The notes beneath the pieces were generated by a model. The model had not been told where the DNA came from. It was given only the letters and a program-made list of their open reading frames with translations, and ran no database searches. The position numbers and the translations under genes are program-made. Below are positions 17,930 through 28,256 of a DNA stretch of 37,607 nucleotides, one piece after another. The stretch's first letter is position 1. The number at the start of each line of letters is the position of its first letter. Source of the DNA: Streptomyces ossamyceticus (GTDB taxonomy: Bacteria; Actinomycetota; Actinomycetes; Streptomycetales; Streptomycetaceae); contig NZ_LIQX01000212.1 in assembly GCF_001418475.1 (NCBI RefSeq), positions 1 to 37,607 of the forward strand, in the 5' to 3' direction.

Positions 17930-18661
17930 CTAGCGGCCCAGGGCCGCCAGTTCCCTTGCTGCTTCCGTCAGGTCCTTCGCCGTGTCGATCGCCCGCCAGT
18001 AGGCGCCCTGAGGGATCGGGAAACCGGCCAGGCGGCGTTCCCGGGCGAGACGGGGGAAGGTGGTGCGTTCGTGGTCGCCGCGCTCCGGGAGGAGGCCCGC
18101 GAACTCGGGGGAGAAGACATAGACGCCGGCGTTGATCTCGTACGTCGTCGGCGGGGCCTCGATGAAGTCCGTGACGCGGCCGAAGCCGTCGGTCTTGACG
18201 GCGCCCCAGGGAATGCGGGGGCGGGCGAGGGCGAGCGTGGCGACGGCGTCGCGCTCGGTGTGGAAGTCCGCCATGTCACGCAGCGAGAAGCGGGTCCAGA
18301 TGTCGCCGTTGGTGGCGTACCAGGGACGGTCGGGGTGGGGCAGATGCGCGGCGGCGTACTTGAGGCCCCCACCGCGGCCCAGGGGTTCCGTCTCGACGAC
18401 CGTGGTGACGCGGACGGGCAGGTCGGCCGAGTCCAGCCAGTTCTGCAGGACGTCGGCGAGATGACCGCAGGAGACGACGACGTCGGTGACGCCCTCCTCG
18501 GCGAGCCAGGTGAGCTGATGGCCGATGATCGGGGTGCCCGTACCGGGAATCTCGACCATGGGCTTCGGCCGGTCATCGGTGTACGGGCGCAGTCGGGAGC
18601 CCTGGCCACCTGCCAGGACCACGGCTTGAACGGGGCGCGACGCGGCGTTCGGATCGGTCAT
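17930..18661 (-). CDS. Sugar-1-phosphate nucleotidyltransferase
   Basis: A 243-residue single-domain enzyme of the NTP_transferase (glucose-1-phosphate thymidylyltransferase/mannose-1-phosphate guanylyltransferase) family. The nucleotide loop is at residues 16-36 (VLAGGQGSRLRPYTDDRPKP). LGRGGGLKYAA contacts the base and sugar. TNGDIW with Asp120 binds the metal, and EINAGVYVF closes the site. It lacks the C-terminal left-handed helix of larger members. It makes an NDP-sugar, probably for cell-surface glycan; which nucleotide and sugar cannot be told. The start at 18661 appears leaderless. It converges on the DoxX gene across a strong terminator. Confidence 0.85.
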   Translation of the reverse strand: MTDPNAASRPVQAVVLAGGQGSRLRPYTDDRPKPMVEIPGTGTPIIGHQLTWLAEEGVTDVVVSCGHLADVLQNWLDSADLPVRVTTVVETEPLGRGGGLKYAAAHLPHPDRPWYATNGDIWTRFSLRDMADFHTERDAVATLALARPRIPWGAVKTDGFGRVTDFIEAPPTTYEINAGVYVFSPEFAGLLPERGDHERTTFPRLARERRLAGFPIPQGAYWRAIDTAKDLTEAARELAALGR

Positions 18662-18667
18662 GCCCGA

Positions 18668-18673
18668 ACTGTA
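18668..18673 (-). promoter_or_regulatory. -10 box of a probably leaderless nucleotidyltransferase gene
   Basis: On the minus strand TACAGT (18673-18668) ends 6 nt before ATG 18661, and no Shine-Dalgarno sequence lies between. The mRNA would begin at the start codon. Confidence 0.4.
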
Positions 18674-18769
18674 CGTGGCGCCCCGTTCGCGGGAGCACGG
18701 CCCTGGGTGATCGGTATCGGGGGAGCGGACTGGGGGTGCGAGCGCCCTGGGCGTCCTGCGAGGCCCACC

Positions 18770-18830
18770 GTGTTTCTGCGGGCCCTGTGCGGGGCCCCAG
18801 TGTTTCTGTGAGCCCTTGGGCGGGCTCTCA
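18770..18830. repeat. Tandem 30-bp repeat, each unit a hairpin
   Basis: Two adjacent units begin GTGTTTCTG (18770 and 18800). Each contains a hairpin: GGGCCC/GGGCCC (18780-18797) and GAGCCC/GGGCTC (18810-18827). The second overlaps the stop codon of the minus-strand gene that starts at 19292. Together they probably form a double terminator for that gene. Confidence 0.55.
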
Positions 18831-19292
18831 GCCGTGCAGTGCTGCGACTCCGGTCGCGAAGGAGGTGTCGCAGACGGGGCGGGCGTACGACTGGGCCCGG
18901 GTGGGCCCGTACGCGCGGACGGCGGCGCGGCCGAGGGCGCGGGCGATGGACGTGCAGTGCTTCGCCAGCGACGGGCGGCCGTTCACCGCCTGCTGGAGGT
19001 GGGTGAGGGCGACGCCGGGGTTCTCCTCCTGGAGCTCCAGGAGGAGCTTGTCGCGCAGTAGCTCGTGCGGTGCGCGGGCCTTGGCGCGGGGGGAGGTCCG
19101 CTGGGCGGAGACGTCCGACGCGGCGAGGATCGACTCGGACGGGTCGGTCCCCGACCAGTTGACGCTCGTGACCGCCAGGGTGCCGGAGAGCACCAGGACG
19201 ACGGGCAGGACGAGGGCGAGGGAGCGGCCGATGCGGCGGGCGGGGCCATGGCCGCGGCGCGTCCGTTGGGTGTAGGTGTGGGTGTGCTTCAC
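18828..19292 (-). CDS. Membrane-anchored or secreted protein of unknown function (SCO4239-like)
   Basis: A 154-residue protein. Residues 1-24 are basic (TQRTRRGHGPARRIGR), then one hydrophobic segment (about 25-43, LALVLPVVLVLSGTLAV) acts as signal anchor or uncleaved signal. The outer domain (75-154) is helical: HELLRDKLLLELQEENPGVA, LTHLQQAVNGRPSLAKHC, then YGPTRAQSYARPVCDTSFATGVA. Two conserved Cys (near 112 and 141) could form a disulfide outside the cell. This pattern recurs in Streptomyces, but I know no function. GTG 19292 was chosen for its leaderless-type promoter 7 nt upstream. It precedes msiK in the same relative place as in S. coelicolor. Confidence 0.65.
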   Translation of the reverse strand: MKHTHTYTQRTRRGHGPARRIGRSLALVLPVVLVLSGTLAVTSVNWSGTDPSESILAASDVSAQRTSPRAKARAPHELLRDKLLLELQEENPGVALTHLQQAVNGRPSLAKHCTSIARALGRAAVRAYGPTRAQSYARPVCDTSFATGVAALHG

Positions 19293-19299
19293 GCGAGTG

Positions 19300-19305
19300 A
19301 GGGTA
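19300..19305 (-). promoter_or_regulatory. -10 box of a probably leaderless membrane-protein gene
   Basis: On the minus strand TACCCT (19305-19300) is followed by 7 nt and the GTG start at 19292, with no ribosome site between. This is the same layout as for cysS. Confidence 0.4.
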
Positions 19306-19431
19306 GCGCGGGGTAGTGATATGGCGACATTAGGTCACCGATACGGGGGACGCCGTAGTGCCGCCGCCTGGGCGCCACGTTGACGTACAAGAGTCGAAAT
19401 GGGCCGGTTTGCCGGGGTAGTTGGAGGCACG

Positions 19432-19468
19432 GAAGAGGGCCCCGCAGGCTGGCTGCGGGGCCCTCTTC
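19432..19468 (-). terminator. Terminator of msiK
   Basis: GAAGAGGGCCCCGCAG (19432-19447) pairs perfectly with CTGCGGGGCCCTCTTC (19453-19468), a 16-bp stem with a 5-nt loop, 55 nt past the msiK stop. Confidence 0.8.
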
Positions 19469-19523
19469 GTCAACCTGGGTGATTTATCCCGGGCCGGATG
19501 TTTCGCGGACGGTCGTGTCCGGG

Positions 19524-20660
<1,137 letters not shown>

Positions 20661-20860
20661 GGGTCGTAGACCCCCTTCACCGGCAGGAACGTGCCGGACG
20701 ATCCGAGTAAAGGTGGTGAGCCACCGGGGACGGTTCCACGGTGGTGTAGTCCATGCGAGGGACTGGCTCAGGACGGTACCTGGCGTTCACCTGGTCTGTC
20801 AGTACCTCGCCCCCTGTGAACTTCGCGGAAATTTTCGACGGAAGCACCCCGTGACGTGGG

Positions 20861-20866
20861 TACACT
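20861..20866 (+). promoter_or_regulatory. Probable -10 box of tRNA-Thr
   Basis: TACACT (20861-20866) fits TANNNT and would give a leader of about 20 nt before the tRNA. No convincing -35 lies 17-18 bp upstream. Confidence 0.35.
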
Positions 20867-20892
20867 GCACGGGCGCCCCCGCGCGGGGCCAT

Positions 20893-20966
20893 GCCTCCTT
20901 AGCTCAGCTGGCCAGAGCAACGCACTTGTAATGCGTAGGTCGTCGGTTCGAATCCGACAGGGGGCT
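20893..20966 (+). tRNA. tRNA-Thr(TGT)
   Basis: A 74-nt cloverleaf. Acceptor stem GCCTCCT pairs with AGGGGGC (one T-G), discriminator T. The D arm (AGCTCAGCTGG...GAGC) is normal. Anticodon stem ACGCA/TGCGT has loop CTTGTAA, anticodon TGT (20927-20929), which reads ACA/ACG Thr codons. The T arm is GTCGGTTCGAATCCGAC. CCA is not encoded. The 3' part from the anticodon loop onward is the attachment site of the island that follows and is repeated at 29983 and 35744. Confidence 0.95.
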
Positions 20967-20970
20967 CTGG
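20925..20970 (+). repeat. attL: 46-bp tRNA-Thr 3' direct repeat, copy 1
   Basis: This runs from the anticodon loop (CTTGTAATGCG) through the T arm and acceptor end to GGGGGCTCTGG. The same 46 bp occurs at 35744-35789 (identical) and 29983-30028 (one mismatch). Only this copy has the tRNA 5' half, so the tRNA is kept intact at the left end, as usual for tyrosine-integrase elements. Confidence 0.9.
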
Positions 20971-20976
20971 ATGGAA

Positions 20977-21010
20977 CCCCAGGTCAGTGGCTATCTGACC
21001 TGGGGCTTTT
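20977..21010 (+). terminator. Element-supplied terminator behind tRNA-Thr
   Basis: CCCCAGGTCAG (20977-20987) and CTGACCTGGGG (20995-21005) form a perfect 11-bp stem followed by CTTTT. It lies inside the island, 7 nt past attL, so it replaces the native tRNA terminator, which is now beyond the third att copy. It can also serve the minus-strand integrase. Confidence 0.8.
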
Positions 21011-21013
21011 CGT

Positions 21014-22105
21014 TTAGCGGATACGGCGGCGGCGTCGGGCGCGCGCCGCGCGGGTGTCGGCGGTCTCAGTTGTGGTCTCAGACGCCGGTTTCGGGGCCGG
21101 TTCCGGTGCGGGTGTCGGGCTGGGCATGAAGGTGTCTCCCATGCGGACCATGGCGGCCTTGGCGAGGTGGGACCTGCCCTTGACGTAGCGGCGCGTCTGG
21201 CCGATCTGGGAGTGCCGAAGGATCTCCATGATCGTGGGGAGGTCGACCCCCAGCTCGTTCAGAATCGTGCCGGCGGTGTGGCGACTGCCGTCGTGCTGGC
21301 GCCGGTCGTCGATCCCGGCCTCTTCGAGCAGCTCCTTGAATTCCTCCCAGTCGTCGCGGGGGTCGATCGGCTGGCCGTCCGGCCGAGTGAAAAGCGCGTC
21401 GTGTTCCTGCCACTCGTCGCCCGCGGCGGCGCGCATTTCCTCCTGCTGGGCTTTGTGCTCCAGCAGGTACGGGACGAATGGGGGCGGGATGGGGACGGAA
21501 TTCCGGCTCTTCTTGGTCTTGGGGCGGGTGAAGACGAGTCCGCCTTCCTTGCGGTCGGGGCAGGTGCTCGCGTGCTTCGTGCAGTCCTTCGGGCACGGCT
21601 TGGGGCAGCCGCGCTTGCAGTTCTTGTGGGCCTTACAGTCCGGTGGGCAGAGGGGCGAGTGGTGCAGGCTCTCGCCGCAGGCGTGGGTGGCCTTGCATCC
21701 GTGGGGCCAGGTGAGGCGCTGGAGCTGCCACGGGGGTGGAAGAGCCACCGGAATCCGGGGGCCTTGCCCTGCCGGAATCCCATGCCGACACCCACGACCC
21801 ACCGCATAAACGTGGGCTGCTTGGCGGCGGCCCTTTGGGAAGGCTTTGGCTTCTGCGATCGTGAATGGGTTTGTCCCGGTCTCGTCGTCGGTGGGTGGGT
21901 CCACGAGGTCACGTTCTTGCCGATGATCCGGCGACGGTGGGCGATCTTCAGGCCTCGGGACAGAATTTTGTGGATCTCAAGTGCCTGGGGCAGACGTAGG
22001 GCCACGCGTACACCAAGAGCCCCATCGACAGGCACCAATCCGTACATCTCCCCGTGCCTGTCGCCGGGCCCCTTGCGCCACCCGAGATCGCCGTCATAAC
22101 GGAGA
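21014..22105 (-). pseudogene. int: Tyrosine integrase of the tRNA-Thr element, frameshifted
   Basis: The C-terminal catalytic part is readable in one frame: HDGSRHTAGT (H-x-x-R box), LRHSQIG and RRYVKG (candidate nucleophile Tyr). The first catalytic Arg region (GVGMGFRQGKAPGF, near 21790) is in a second frame. The core-binding helix (EIHKILSRGLKIAHRRRIIG, near 21960) is also in that second frame. At least three shifts are therefore needed (near 21735, 21840 and 21900), and no complete N-terminus is seen before a stop near 22106. A Cys-rich insertion (nine Cys between HGCKATHACG and CPDRKEGG) is a recognisable trait of many actinobacterial integrases. It points at the tRNA, 44 bp from attL, as expected for int. 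Sequencing error is the alternative to true decay. Confidence 0.75.
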
Positions 22106-22457
22106 CCTGCCTATGTCCGTACATCGATGCTCGCTTGCCTGCCGGTATTGCCCCCGTTGCATTACTGCTTACTGATCACGGCTTGGTCACAATCATCGCG
22201 GGTTTGGCGTGAGGCGGAGCTGAGAACGCCAGGGAGGCGATGCCTGGTATGGGGTGGCATGGTGTGGGTTGTGGGAACGGGAAGGGGGCAACAAGGTAGT
22301 TGCCTGGCCTGAGTTGGAGGCAGTCAAGGCGGCACATCCTTCACCGCGTCGCGTTGTGATAACGGTGTGAATAAATCTGGTCTTTACTTTCACGAGTTAC
22401 TGCTGTTTGATCACGCGGCTCGTGGCGCATCGGGCGCACGGGGCGATCGCAGGAGTT
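22106..22457. other. Intergenic region before the RHS gene
   Basis: About 350 bases of lower GC. It has a hairpin GGCAAC/GTTGCC (22287-22304) and a purine-rich G stretch, and AT-rich sequence around 22355-22410 that probably holds the RHS operon promoter. No -35/-10 pair is convincing. Confidence 0.4.
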
Positions 22458-25400
22458 GTGTTGAGACCAATCAGGGGACGGGGCTTCCCGTCTTCACGGG
22501 GGCGGGCCAGACCGTCAGGCGGCTCGCTGAGGCGTGTGGCGCTGGCGGTGGCCGTGGTGATGGCGGCGGAGACGGCGCTGGTGTCGCTGGATTCGGGTGC
22601 GGCGTTCGCCACCGGCGCTGACACTACCGAGGTGGTGTCGGCGTCGGACAAGAAGGTGGCTGCCTCGTCGGCGGATTCGGTGGCGGCGGCGTTGCTGATG
22701 GCCCGGTTGCAGGAACGGAAGATCGAGGCGTTGTCGGAGCGTTCGGCGACCTCGACTACGTACGCCCTGCCGAGTGGTGAACTGCAGACATCCACGTATG
22801 CCGGTCCCGTTCGGCAGAAGGTAGGCGGCGTCTGGCAGGACATCGATACTTCGCTGTCGGACAAGGGTTCGGCGTTGGAGCCGGATGTGGCGGCGGCTGA
22901 GATCAAGGTCTCCGACGGCGGGGACAAGGCGCTGGCGTCGGTGGCCAAGGGGGAGAAGTCCTTCGGGATGGGCTGGGAGTCCGAGCTGCCCTCCCCCTCG
23001 GTGAAGGGTGACACCGCCTCGTACGACATCGGGGACGGTCAGACGCTGACGGTGACGGCGCTGGCCCAGGGCTTCAGTCAGAACGTCGTGCTTGACACGG
23101 CTCCTCAGGCGGGCCTGCAGTTCCGCATTCCGTTGGACCTGGACGGTCTGAAGCTGTCGGTGGCTGATTCCGGGCATCTGCTGATGAAGGACGGCGCCGG
23201 GAAACTGGTGGCCGAGGCGCCGGCACCGATGATGTGGGACTCCTCCAAGGACAAGCTCTCCGGTGAGTCGAAGCATCAGGAGAAGGTGGCGACGAAGGTC
23301 GAGACCGCCGAGGACGGCGGCCAGACCCTGGTTCTCACCCCGGACGCGGACTACTTCGAGCGGGATCTGACCTATCCGGTCACCGTCGACCCCACATCCA
23401 CGCTCGCCGTCACGACGGACACCTGGGTGGCCAGCGACTACACCGACTCGCAGGTCTCCTCGACGGAGTTGAAGTCGGGCACGTACGACGCGGGTAGCAC
23501 GAAGGCCCGCTCATATCTGAAGTTCGACGTGTCGGCGTTCAAGGGCAAGCACATCACCGACACAAACATGGCGCTGTACTCGTACTACTCCTCGACCTGC
23601 CAGACGACGGGAGCGGGTACGCAGGTGCGGCGGATCACCTCGGCGTGGTCGTCGTCAGACATCACCTGGGGCGACCAGCCGTCGACCACCGCGACGGGCG
23701 CGGTGACGAACACAGCGGCCAAGGGCTATTCGAGCGTCGACTGCCCCGCCGGCACGATGAACTTCGATATCGACGCCATCGTGCAGGCATGGGCGGACGG
23801 TTCCACGAACCATGGTCTGCGGGTCGCGGGCGCTGACGAGGCGGATTCCTTCACCTGGCGTCGTTTCCGCTCAGCCAACTACGTCTCAGGGGACGGCTCC
23901 ACCGAGCCGCACCTGACGGTGACGTACAACTCCTACCCGAGCAAGCCGACTTCTACGTCGGTCTCACCGTCACAGGTGAACGCCTATAACGGCAACCGGT
24001 ACGTGACGTCGCTGACCCCGACGCTCTCAGCCAAGGTGACCGACCCGGACGGATCGAAGACGAAGGCCCAGTTCGAGATCACCGCAGACCCTGCCTACGC
24101 GGACACCACCTACTCCTACACAGGTACGTCTGCCTCGGTGGCTTCCGGCTCCGCCGCGACGCTCACGATCGCCTCGGCCAACGCGTTTCCGGCGGGAGCG
24201 CACCTGCGTTACCGGGTGCGGGCACACGATGGCACGGATTACGGCTCCTGGTCCGGCTACACCACATTCGTGCTGAACACGGCAAAGCCCGCAGCGCCGA
24301 CCGTCTCCTGCGACACGTACGAGGAGAACGGCTGGACGGCGAAAGCAGGCGAGTCGGTCACCTGTACCCTGGACACCTCCTCCACCGACGGCCAAGGCTT
24401 CGAATGGGGTCTGGACGATCCGTCCGTACCTGAGCGGGTGGACGACACCACCGATGGATCCGGCGGCGATGCGCTGACCGTTGACATCGACCCGGCGGAG
24501 GGCTGGCACACGCTCTACGCGCGTACAGTCGACTCTGGCGGAAACCTTTCCACATCCACCACCGCTTACGGCTTTGGTATCGGCGACGGCGCCGCCGTCG
24601 TGGCTCCCAAGGAGGGCATCACAACGGCCCGACGGGTGACCCTGAAGGCCCGAGGTCTGACCGACTACACGAAAGCGACTTGGTACTACCGCCTTGGGGA
24701 GGACGGTGAGTGGACCGAAGTGCCGGCCGCTGACACAACTTCACCCGACAGCCTGAATGTGGCCTGGCCGGTTGCCATGAGCGGTGGGCAGTCAGCGACA
24801 GTGGTCTGGAACGTCGCGGACACCGTGGGTGTCGACACCGACCTCCAGGTGCGGGCCTTGCTCGCGGGCGGCAACGCGTCCGGGTATTCCTCGCCGGTCT
24901 CCCTCGTCCTGGACCGGGCGGCCGGTCAGGGACCAGCCAAGGAGGTAGGACCGGGAAGTGTCAATCTACTGACGGGTACTTACACCATCACCGAGACGGA
25001 TGTAGACGTGCTCGGTATGCAGACGACCCGCACCGCCGCGTCTCGCATCTCTGCCACGGACGAACCCGCATCCACGATCTTCGGTCCTGGCTGGGCCGCA
25101 GGACACCACGGAAGTGTGCAGGACGCTGTCTACGCCAAGGTGGTCAAGCAGTCGAGCGCCGCAGTGCAGCTGGTCGGCTTTGATGGCGAGACCACAGCGG
25201 ACTTCGCCTACACCGAAGGAACATGGACGTCCACCGAAGTCGACGGCCTGAGGCTGACCGGTGGCACCGCCGACTCGTCCTTCACCCTCGCTGATGAGTA
25301 CGGCACAGTCGCCACCTACACGGCGTCCGCCACGTCGGGCACCTGGCTTCTCGACACGGTCGCCCACCTGGGCGACGACACCGAGGTATCCGTCTCCGAG

Positions 25401-28235
25401 GCCGTATTCGACCACGACACGGTCACGGCCCGTCCCAAGTACGTCATTACGTCCGCAAAGGCCGGCGGCGCGGACGAATGTCAGGCTGACATGACCGCCG
25501 CTGACTGTCGCATCCTCCAATATGTCTACCCGTCCTCGACGACCGCCACGGACTCGGCATACGGGGACTTCGCCGGGCAGGTCAGCAAGGTACTGCTGCA
25601 CGCCGCGAATCCTGGGGCGGCGCGGACCTCGTCGACCGCAGTGGCTGCTTACTCCTACGACGCCACCGGTCGGCTGCGTCAGGCGTGGGACCCGCGGATC
25701 AGCCCAGCACTGAAGACGACATACGGCTACGACTCCGCTGACCGTGTCACCTCCTACACTCCGTCGGGACAGCGTGCCTGGAACTTCACTTACGCGCTCG
25801 TCGGCGATAGTGCGGCGGCGGGCGAGGGCATGTTGACGCGCGCCTCGCGCGCGGGCGCCGACGGCGGTGCTGACACAGGCGTGGTGTCTCTTGTCTATGA
25901 CGTGCCGCTGTCGGGCAGCAGGGCGCCGTTGCAGATGGCGCCCTCGGCTGTCGCCGCCTGGGGTCAGCAGACCGCGCCGGTGGACGCCACCGCCGTCTTC
26001 CCGCCTGACAACGCGCCTGAGAAATCCGTTGGGTCGGAACTGGGCAGCGGTGACTACACGCGGGCGGAGATCGCCTACACCGACGCGGAGGGACGCGAAC
26101 TCAACTCGGTCACGCCCGGTGGCCACATCGCGACGAAGGAATACGACCATGACGGCAACGTCGTGCGCGAACTGACCGCATCGAACCGTGAACTTGCCCT
26201 GGGCACCGCGGTGGACGCTGACGCGAAGCTGGCGCTGCTGCAGATCGGCGATGAGACCACCGCTGTGCGCGCCGAGCGTCTTTCCGTGGTGTCCAACTAT
26301 GACGCGGCGGGCCTGCCGGTGTCGGAGACCGGTCCGTTGCACATGGTTCGGCTGCAGCACGCCCTCGGCGGCGGCGTGGACGCGGCGGACCTGGCCGCGG
26401 GCGAAGAGGTCCCGGCCCGCAAGTACACCAAGTACACCTACGACGAGGGCCGTCCCAGTGACGCGGTCGCGAGCGGCCTCGTCACGACGACTACCGTCGG
26501 CGCCCAAGTAGCCGGATACCCGGCCGACGGCGACGTCACCGTGACAACCACCGCCTACGACTGGGCGACCGGTCATCGACTGAAGTCAACCGTCGATCCG
26601 TCCGGCCTCGCTCTGGCCACCACGACCACTTACACGTCCGACGGCCTGGTGAGTACGACGACCGCGCCGGGCGGCACCGCCGCCACGACCATGTACTGGA
26701 CGGGCAACGGTAGCGGCCCGTGCGCAGGCCACCCCGAGTGGTCGGGCCTGGTCTGCAAGAGCACAACCGGCACCTCCGAGACTGCGGCGGTCACCCGCGA
26801 GACCACCTATGACCGCTGGGGCAACCCGGCGACGGTGACCGAGACGTCGGGCAGTACCACCCGCACCACTACTCACACCTACGATGCCGCCGGTCGGCTC
26901 ACCCTGACGCACGTCTCATCGGGCGTCGGCGCCGCCCTCGCTGACCAGGTGGTCGCCTACGACAAGGACACCGGTCTGAAGGCCACCGTGGCACGCGACG
27001 GCACAACTGCCGACTACACCTACGACGGCCTTGGCCGCCTGATCAAGTACACCGACGGGTCGGGCAACACGACCACCACAGCCTTCGACTCCTCGAACCG
27101 TCCCACCTCAGTCACCGACTCGGCCCCGGGAAAAACGACATACGCATACTCGACGACCGACGCGGGTGACCCGGTGGTCACGATGACCGACTCGGACAGT
27201 GGGCATTTCACCTTCACGTACGGCTCCGACAGCCGACTGGAATCCCAGACGATGCCGTCGGGTAACACCTTGAAGGTCTCTTACAACGAGACCGGTCTGG
27301 TCAGCCAGCGGCTCTACGCGGCCTCGGACGGAACGCCCACGCTGCTGAGCGTTGCCGCTCACACCATCGGCGATGGTATCGCCCATGAAACCCGCACGGC
27401 CGGTACGACCGTCGACATCGATTACACCTATGACCAGGCAGGTCGTCTGACCGCCGTCAACAGCAACGAGGCGGACATCAACTGCACGACCCGCGCCTAC
27501 ACACTCGACACGGCCGGCAACCGCACCCGCGTGGCCACCACAGCCGCCGCCTGCGCGGACACATCCACGGCCACGACCACCTCGGAGAACTACTCGTACA
27601 GCTCCTTGAATCGGCTGACGGCCGACGGATACACACACGACGCGTTCGGCGCCGTGACTGCTCTCGCGGACGGGACAGCAATCGTCTACCGCACTGACGG
27701 CCGTCCCTACCGGGTCACCCTCGGCACGAGCCGCGAGACCTGGACGCCGGACGCCGAAGGGCGCCTGTCCACCGCCCTTACGGAAAGCAGCGCAAGCGGC
27801 TCCTGGGTCACGACGACCACGATGGTGAGCCACTACGCGGATGGCACCGGAACCCCATCCTGGTCCAACGACGGCACGACGAAGAGCCGCTATCTGAAGG
27901 ATCCGCAGGGCAATCTAGTGGCTACCGTCGACGGTTCCACGTCGACGCTGACACTCACGGATGTACACGGCGACACCGCCGTCACTCTGAGCACCACCGA
28001 CGGGCTGACGACGGTCCACAGTTACACCGACACTGGTGTGACCAGCAGTGCCCTGCGCTACGGCTGGCTCGGCGGAACAGTGCGCGGGGACCGCCGATTC
28101 TCAGGGGCGCTGCTGATCGGCAACCGCCTTTACGCGCCGGCGCTCGGCCGCTACCTCACTCCCGCGGCAGCCCGTGGTGACGAGGAAATCCGTTCCAACG
28201 CGTACATGTTCGCCCCGCACGACCTCACCGAGTAA
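22458..28235 (+). CDS. Secreted RHS/YD-repeat protein lacking a C-terminal toxin domain
   Basis: About 1925 residues. GTG 22458 (or TTG 22461) was chosen because AGGAG lies just upstream; the frame is open to 22407. A signal peptide (RRVALAVAVVMAAETALVSL, cut near GAAFA) sends it out of the cell. A DNRLRE-type domain (about 314-490, TWVASDYTD, YLKFDVSAF, ITWGDQPST) is followed by Fn3-like segments (about 510-800) and a VNLLTGTYTITETDVDVLG region (about 830). YD repeats run from about 1064 to 1815 (YSYDATGRLRQ, HTYDAAGRLT, YTYDGLGRLIKYTDGSGNTT). The RHS core end LRYGWLGG to NRLYAPALGRYLTP is present. It then stops after EIRSNAYMFAPHDLTE, the place where related proteins read NAYxY..DP and continue into a toxin. 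It is the first gene of a tight three-gene operon. Confidence 0.85.
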   Translation: MLRPIRGRGFPSSRGRARPSGGSLRRVALAVAVVMAAETALVSLDSGAAFATGADTTEVVSASDKKVAASSADSVAAALLMARLQERKIEALSERSATSTTYALPSGELQTSTYAGPVRQKVGGVWQDIDTSLSDKGSALEPDVAAAEIKVSDGGDKALASVAKGEKSFGMGWESELPSPSVKGDTASYDIGDGQTLTVTALAQGFSQNVVLDTAPQAGLQFRIPLDLDGLKLSVADSGHLLMKDGAGKLVAEAPAPMMWDSSKDKLSGESKHQEKVATKVETAEDGGQTLVLTPDADYFERDLTYPVTVDPTSTLAVTTDTWVASDYTDSQVSSTELKSGTYDAGSTKARSYLKFDVSAFKGKHITDTNMALYSYYSSTCQTTGAGTQVRRITSAWSSSDITWGDQPSTTATGAVTNTAAKGYSSVDCPAGTMNFDIDAIVQAWADGSTNHGLRVAGADEADSFTWRRFRSANYVSGDGSTEPHLTVTYNSYPSKPTSTSVSPSQVNAYNGNRYVTSLTPTLSAKVTDPDGSKTKAQFEITADPAYADTTYSYTGTSASVASGSAATLTIASANAFPAGAHLRYRVRAHDGTDYGSWSGYTTFVLNTAKPAAPTVSCDTYEENGWTAKAGESVTCTLDTSSTDGQGFEWGLDDPSVPERVDDTTDGSGGDALTVDIDPAEGWHTLYARTVDSGGNLSTSTTAYGFGIGDGAAVVAPKEGITTARRVTLKARGLTDYTKATWYYRLGEDGEWTEVPAADTTSPDSLNVAWPVAMSGGQSATVVWNVADTVGVDTDLQVRALLAGGNASGYSSPVSLVLDRAAGQGPAKEVGPGSVNLLTGTYTITETDVDVLGMQTTRTAASRISATDEPASTIFGPGWAAGHHGSVQDAVYAKVVKQSSAAVQLVGFDGETTADFAYTEGTWTSTEVDGLRLTGGTADSSFTLADEYGTVATYTASATSGTWLLDTVAHLGDDTEVSVSEAVFDHDTVTARPKYVITSAKAGGADECQADMTAADCRILQYVYPSSTTATDSAYGDFAGQVSKVLLHAANPGAARTSSTAVAAYSYDATGRLRQAWDPRISPALKTTYGYDSADRVTSYTPSGQRAWNFTYALVGDSAAAGEGMLTRASRAGADGGADTGVVSLVYDVPLSGSRAPLQMAPSAVAAWGQQTAPVDATAVFPPDNAPEKSVGSELGSGDYTRAEIAYTDAEGRELNSVTPGGHIATKEYDHDGNVVRELTASNRELALGTAVDADAKLALLQIGDETTAVRAERLSVVSNYDAAGLPVSETGPLHMVRLQHALGGGVDAADLAAGEEVPARKYTKYTYDEGRPSDAVASGLVTTTTVGAQVAGYPADGDVTVTTTAYDWATGHRLKSTVDPSGLALATTTTYTSDGLVSTTTAPGGTAATTMYWTGNGSGPCAGHPEWSGLVCKSTTGTSETAAVTRETTYDRWGNPATVTETSGSTTRTTTHTYDAAGRLTLTHVSSGVGAALADQVVAYDKDTGLKATVARDGTTADYTYDGLGRLIKYTDGSGNTTTTAFDSSNRPTSVTDSAPGKTTYAYSTTDAGDPVVTMTDSDSGHFTFTYGSDSRLESQTMPSGNTLKVSYNETGLVSQRLYAASDGTPTLLSVAAHTIGDGIAHETRTAGTTVDIDYTYDQAGRLTAVNSNEADINCTTRAYTLDTAGNRTRVATTAAACADTSTATTTSENYSYSSLNRLTADGYTHDAFGAVTALADGTAIVYRTDGRPYRVTLGTSRETWTPDAEGRLSTALTESSASGSWVTTTTMVSHYADGTGTPSWSNDGTTKSRYLKDPQGNLVATVDGSTSTLTLTDVHGDTAVTLSTTDGLTTVHSYTDTGVTSSALRYGWLGGTVRGDRRFSGALLIGNRLYAPALGRYLTPAAARGDEEIRSNAYMFAPHDLTE

Positions 28236-28256
28236 GACGAGAGAGCAGCTGTAGCA

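Noticed and set aside
24966..26576. 536-codon open frame antisense to the RHS gene
   Set aside because: Shadow of the YD-repeat gene; Arg/Gly/Val-rich with no domain.
28165..28256. Frameshift joining the RHS core to the downstream secreted protein
   Set aside because: The secreted protein has its own signal peptide and start, and the RHS frame ends in a plausible core ending; no alternate frame continues the RHS pattern.
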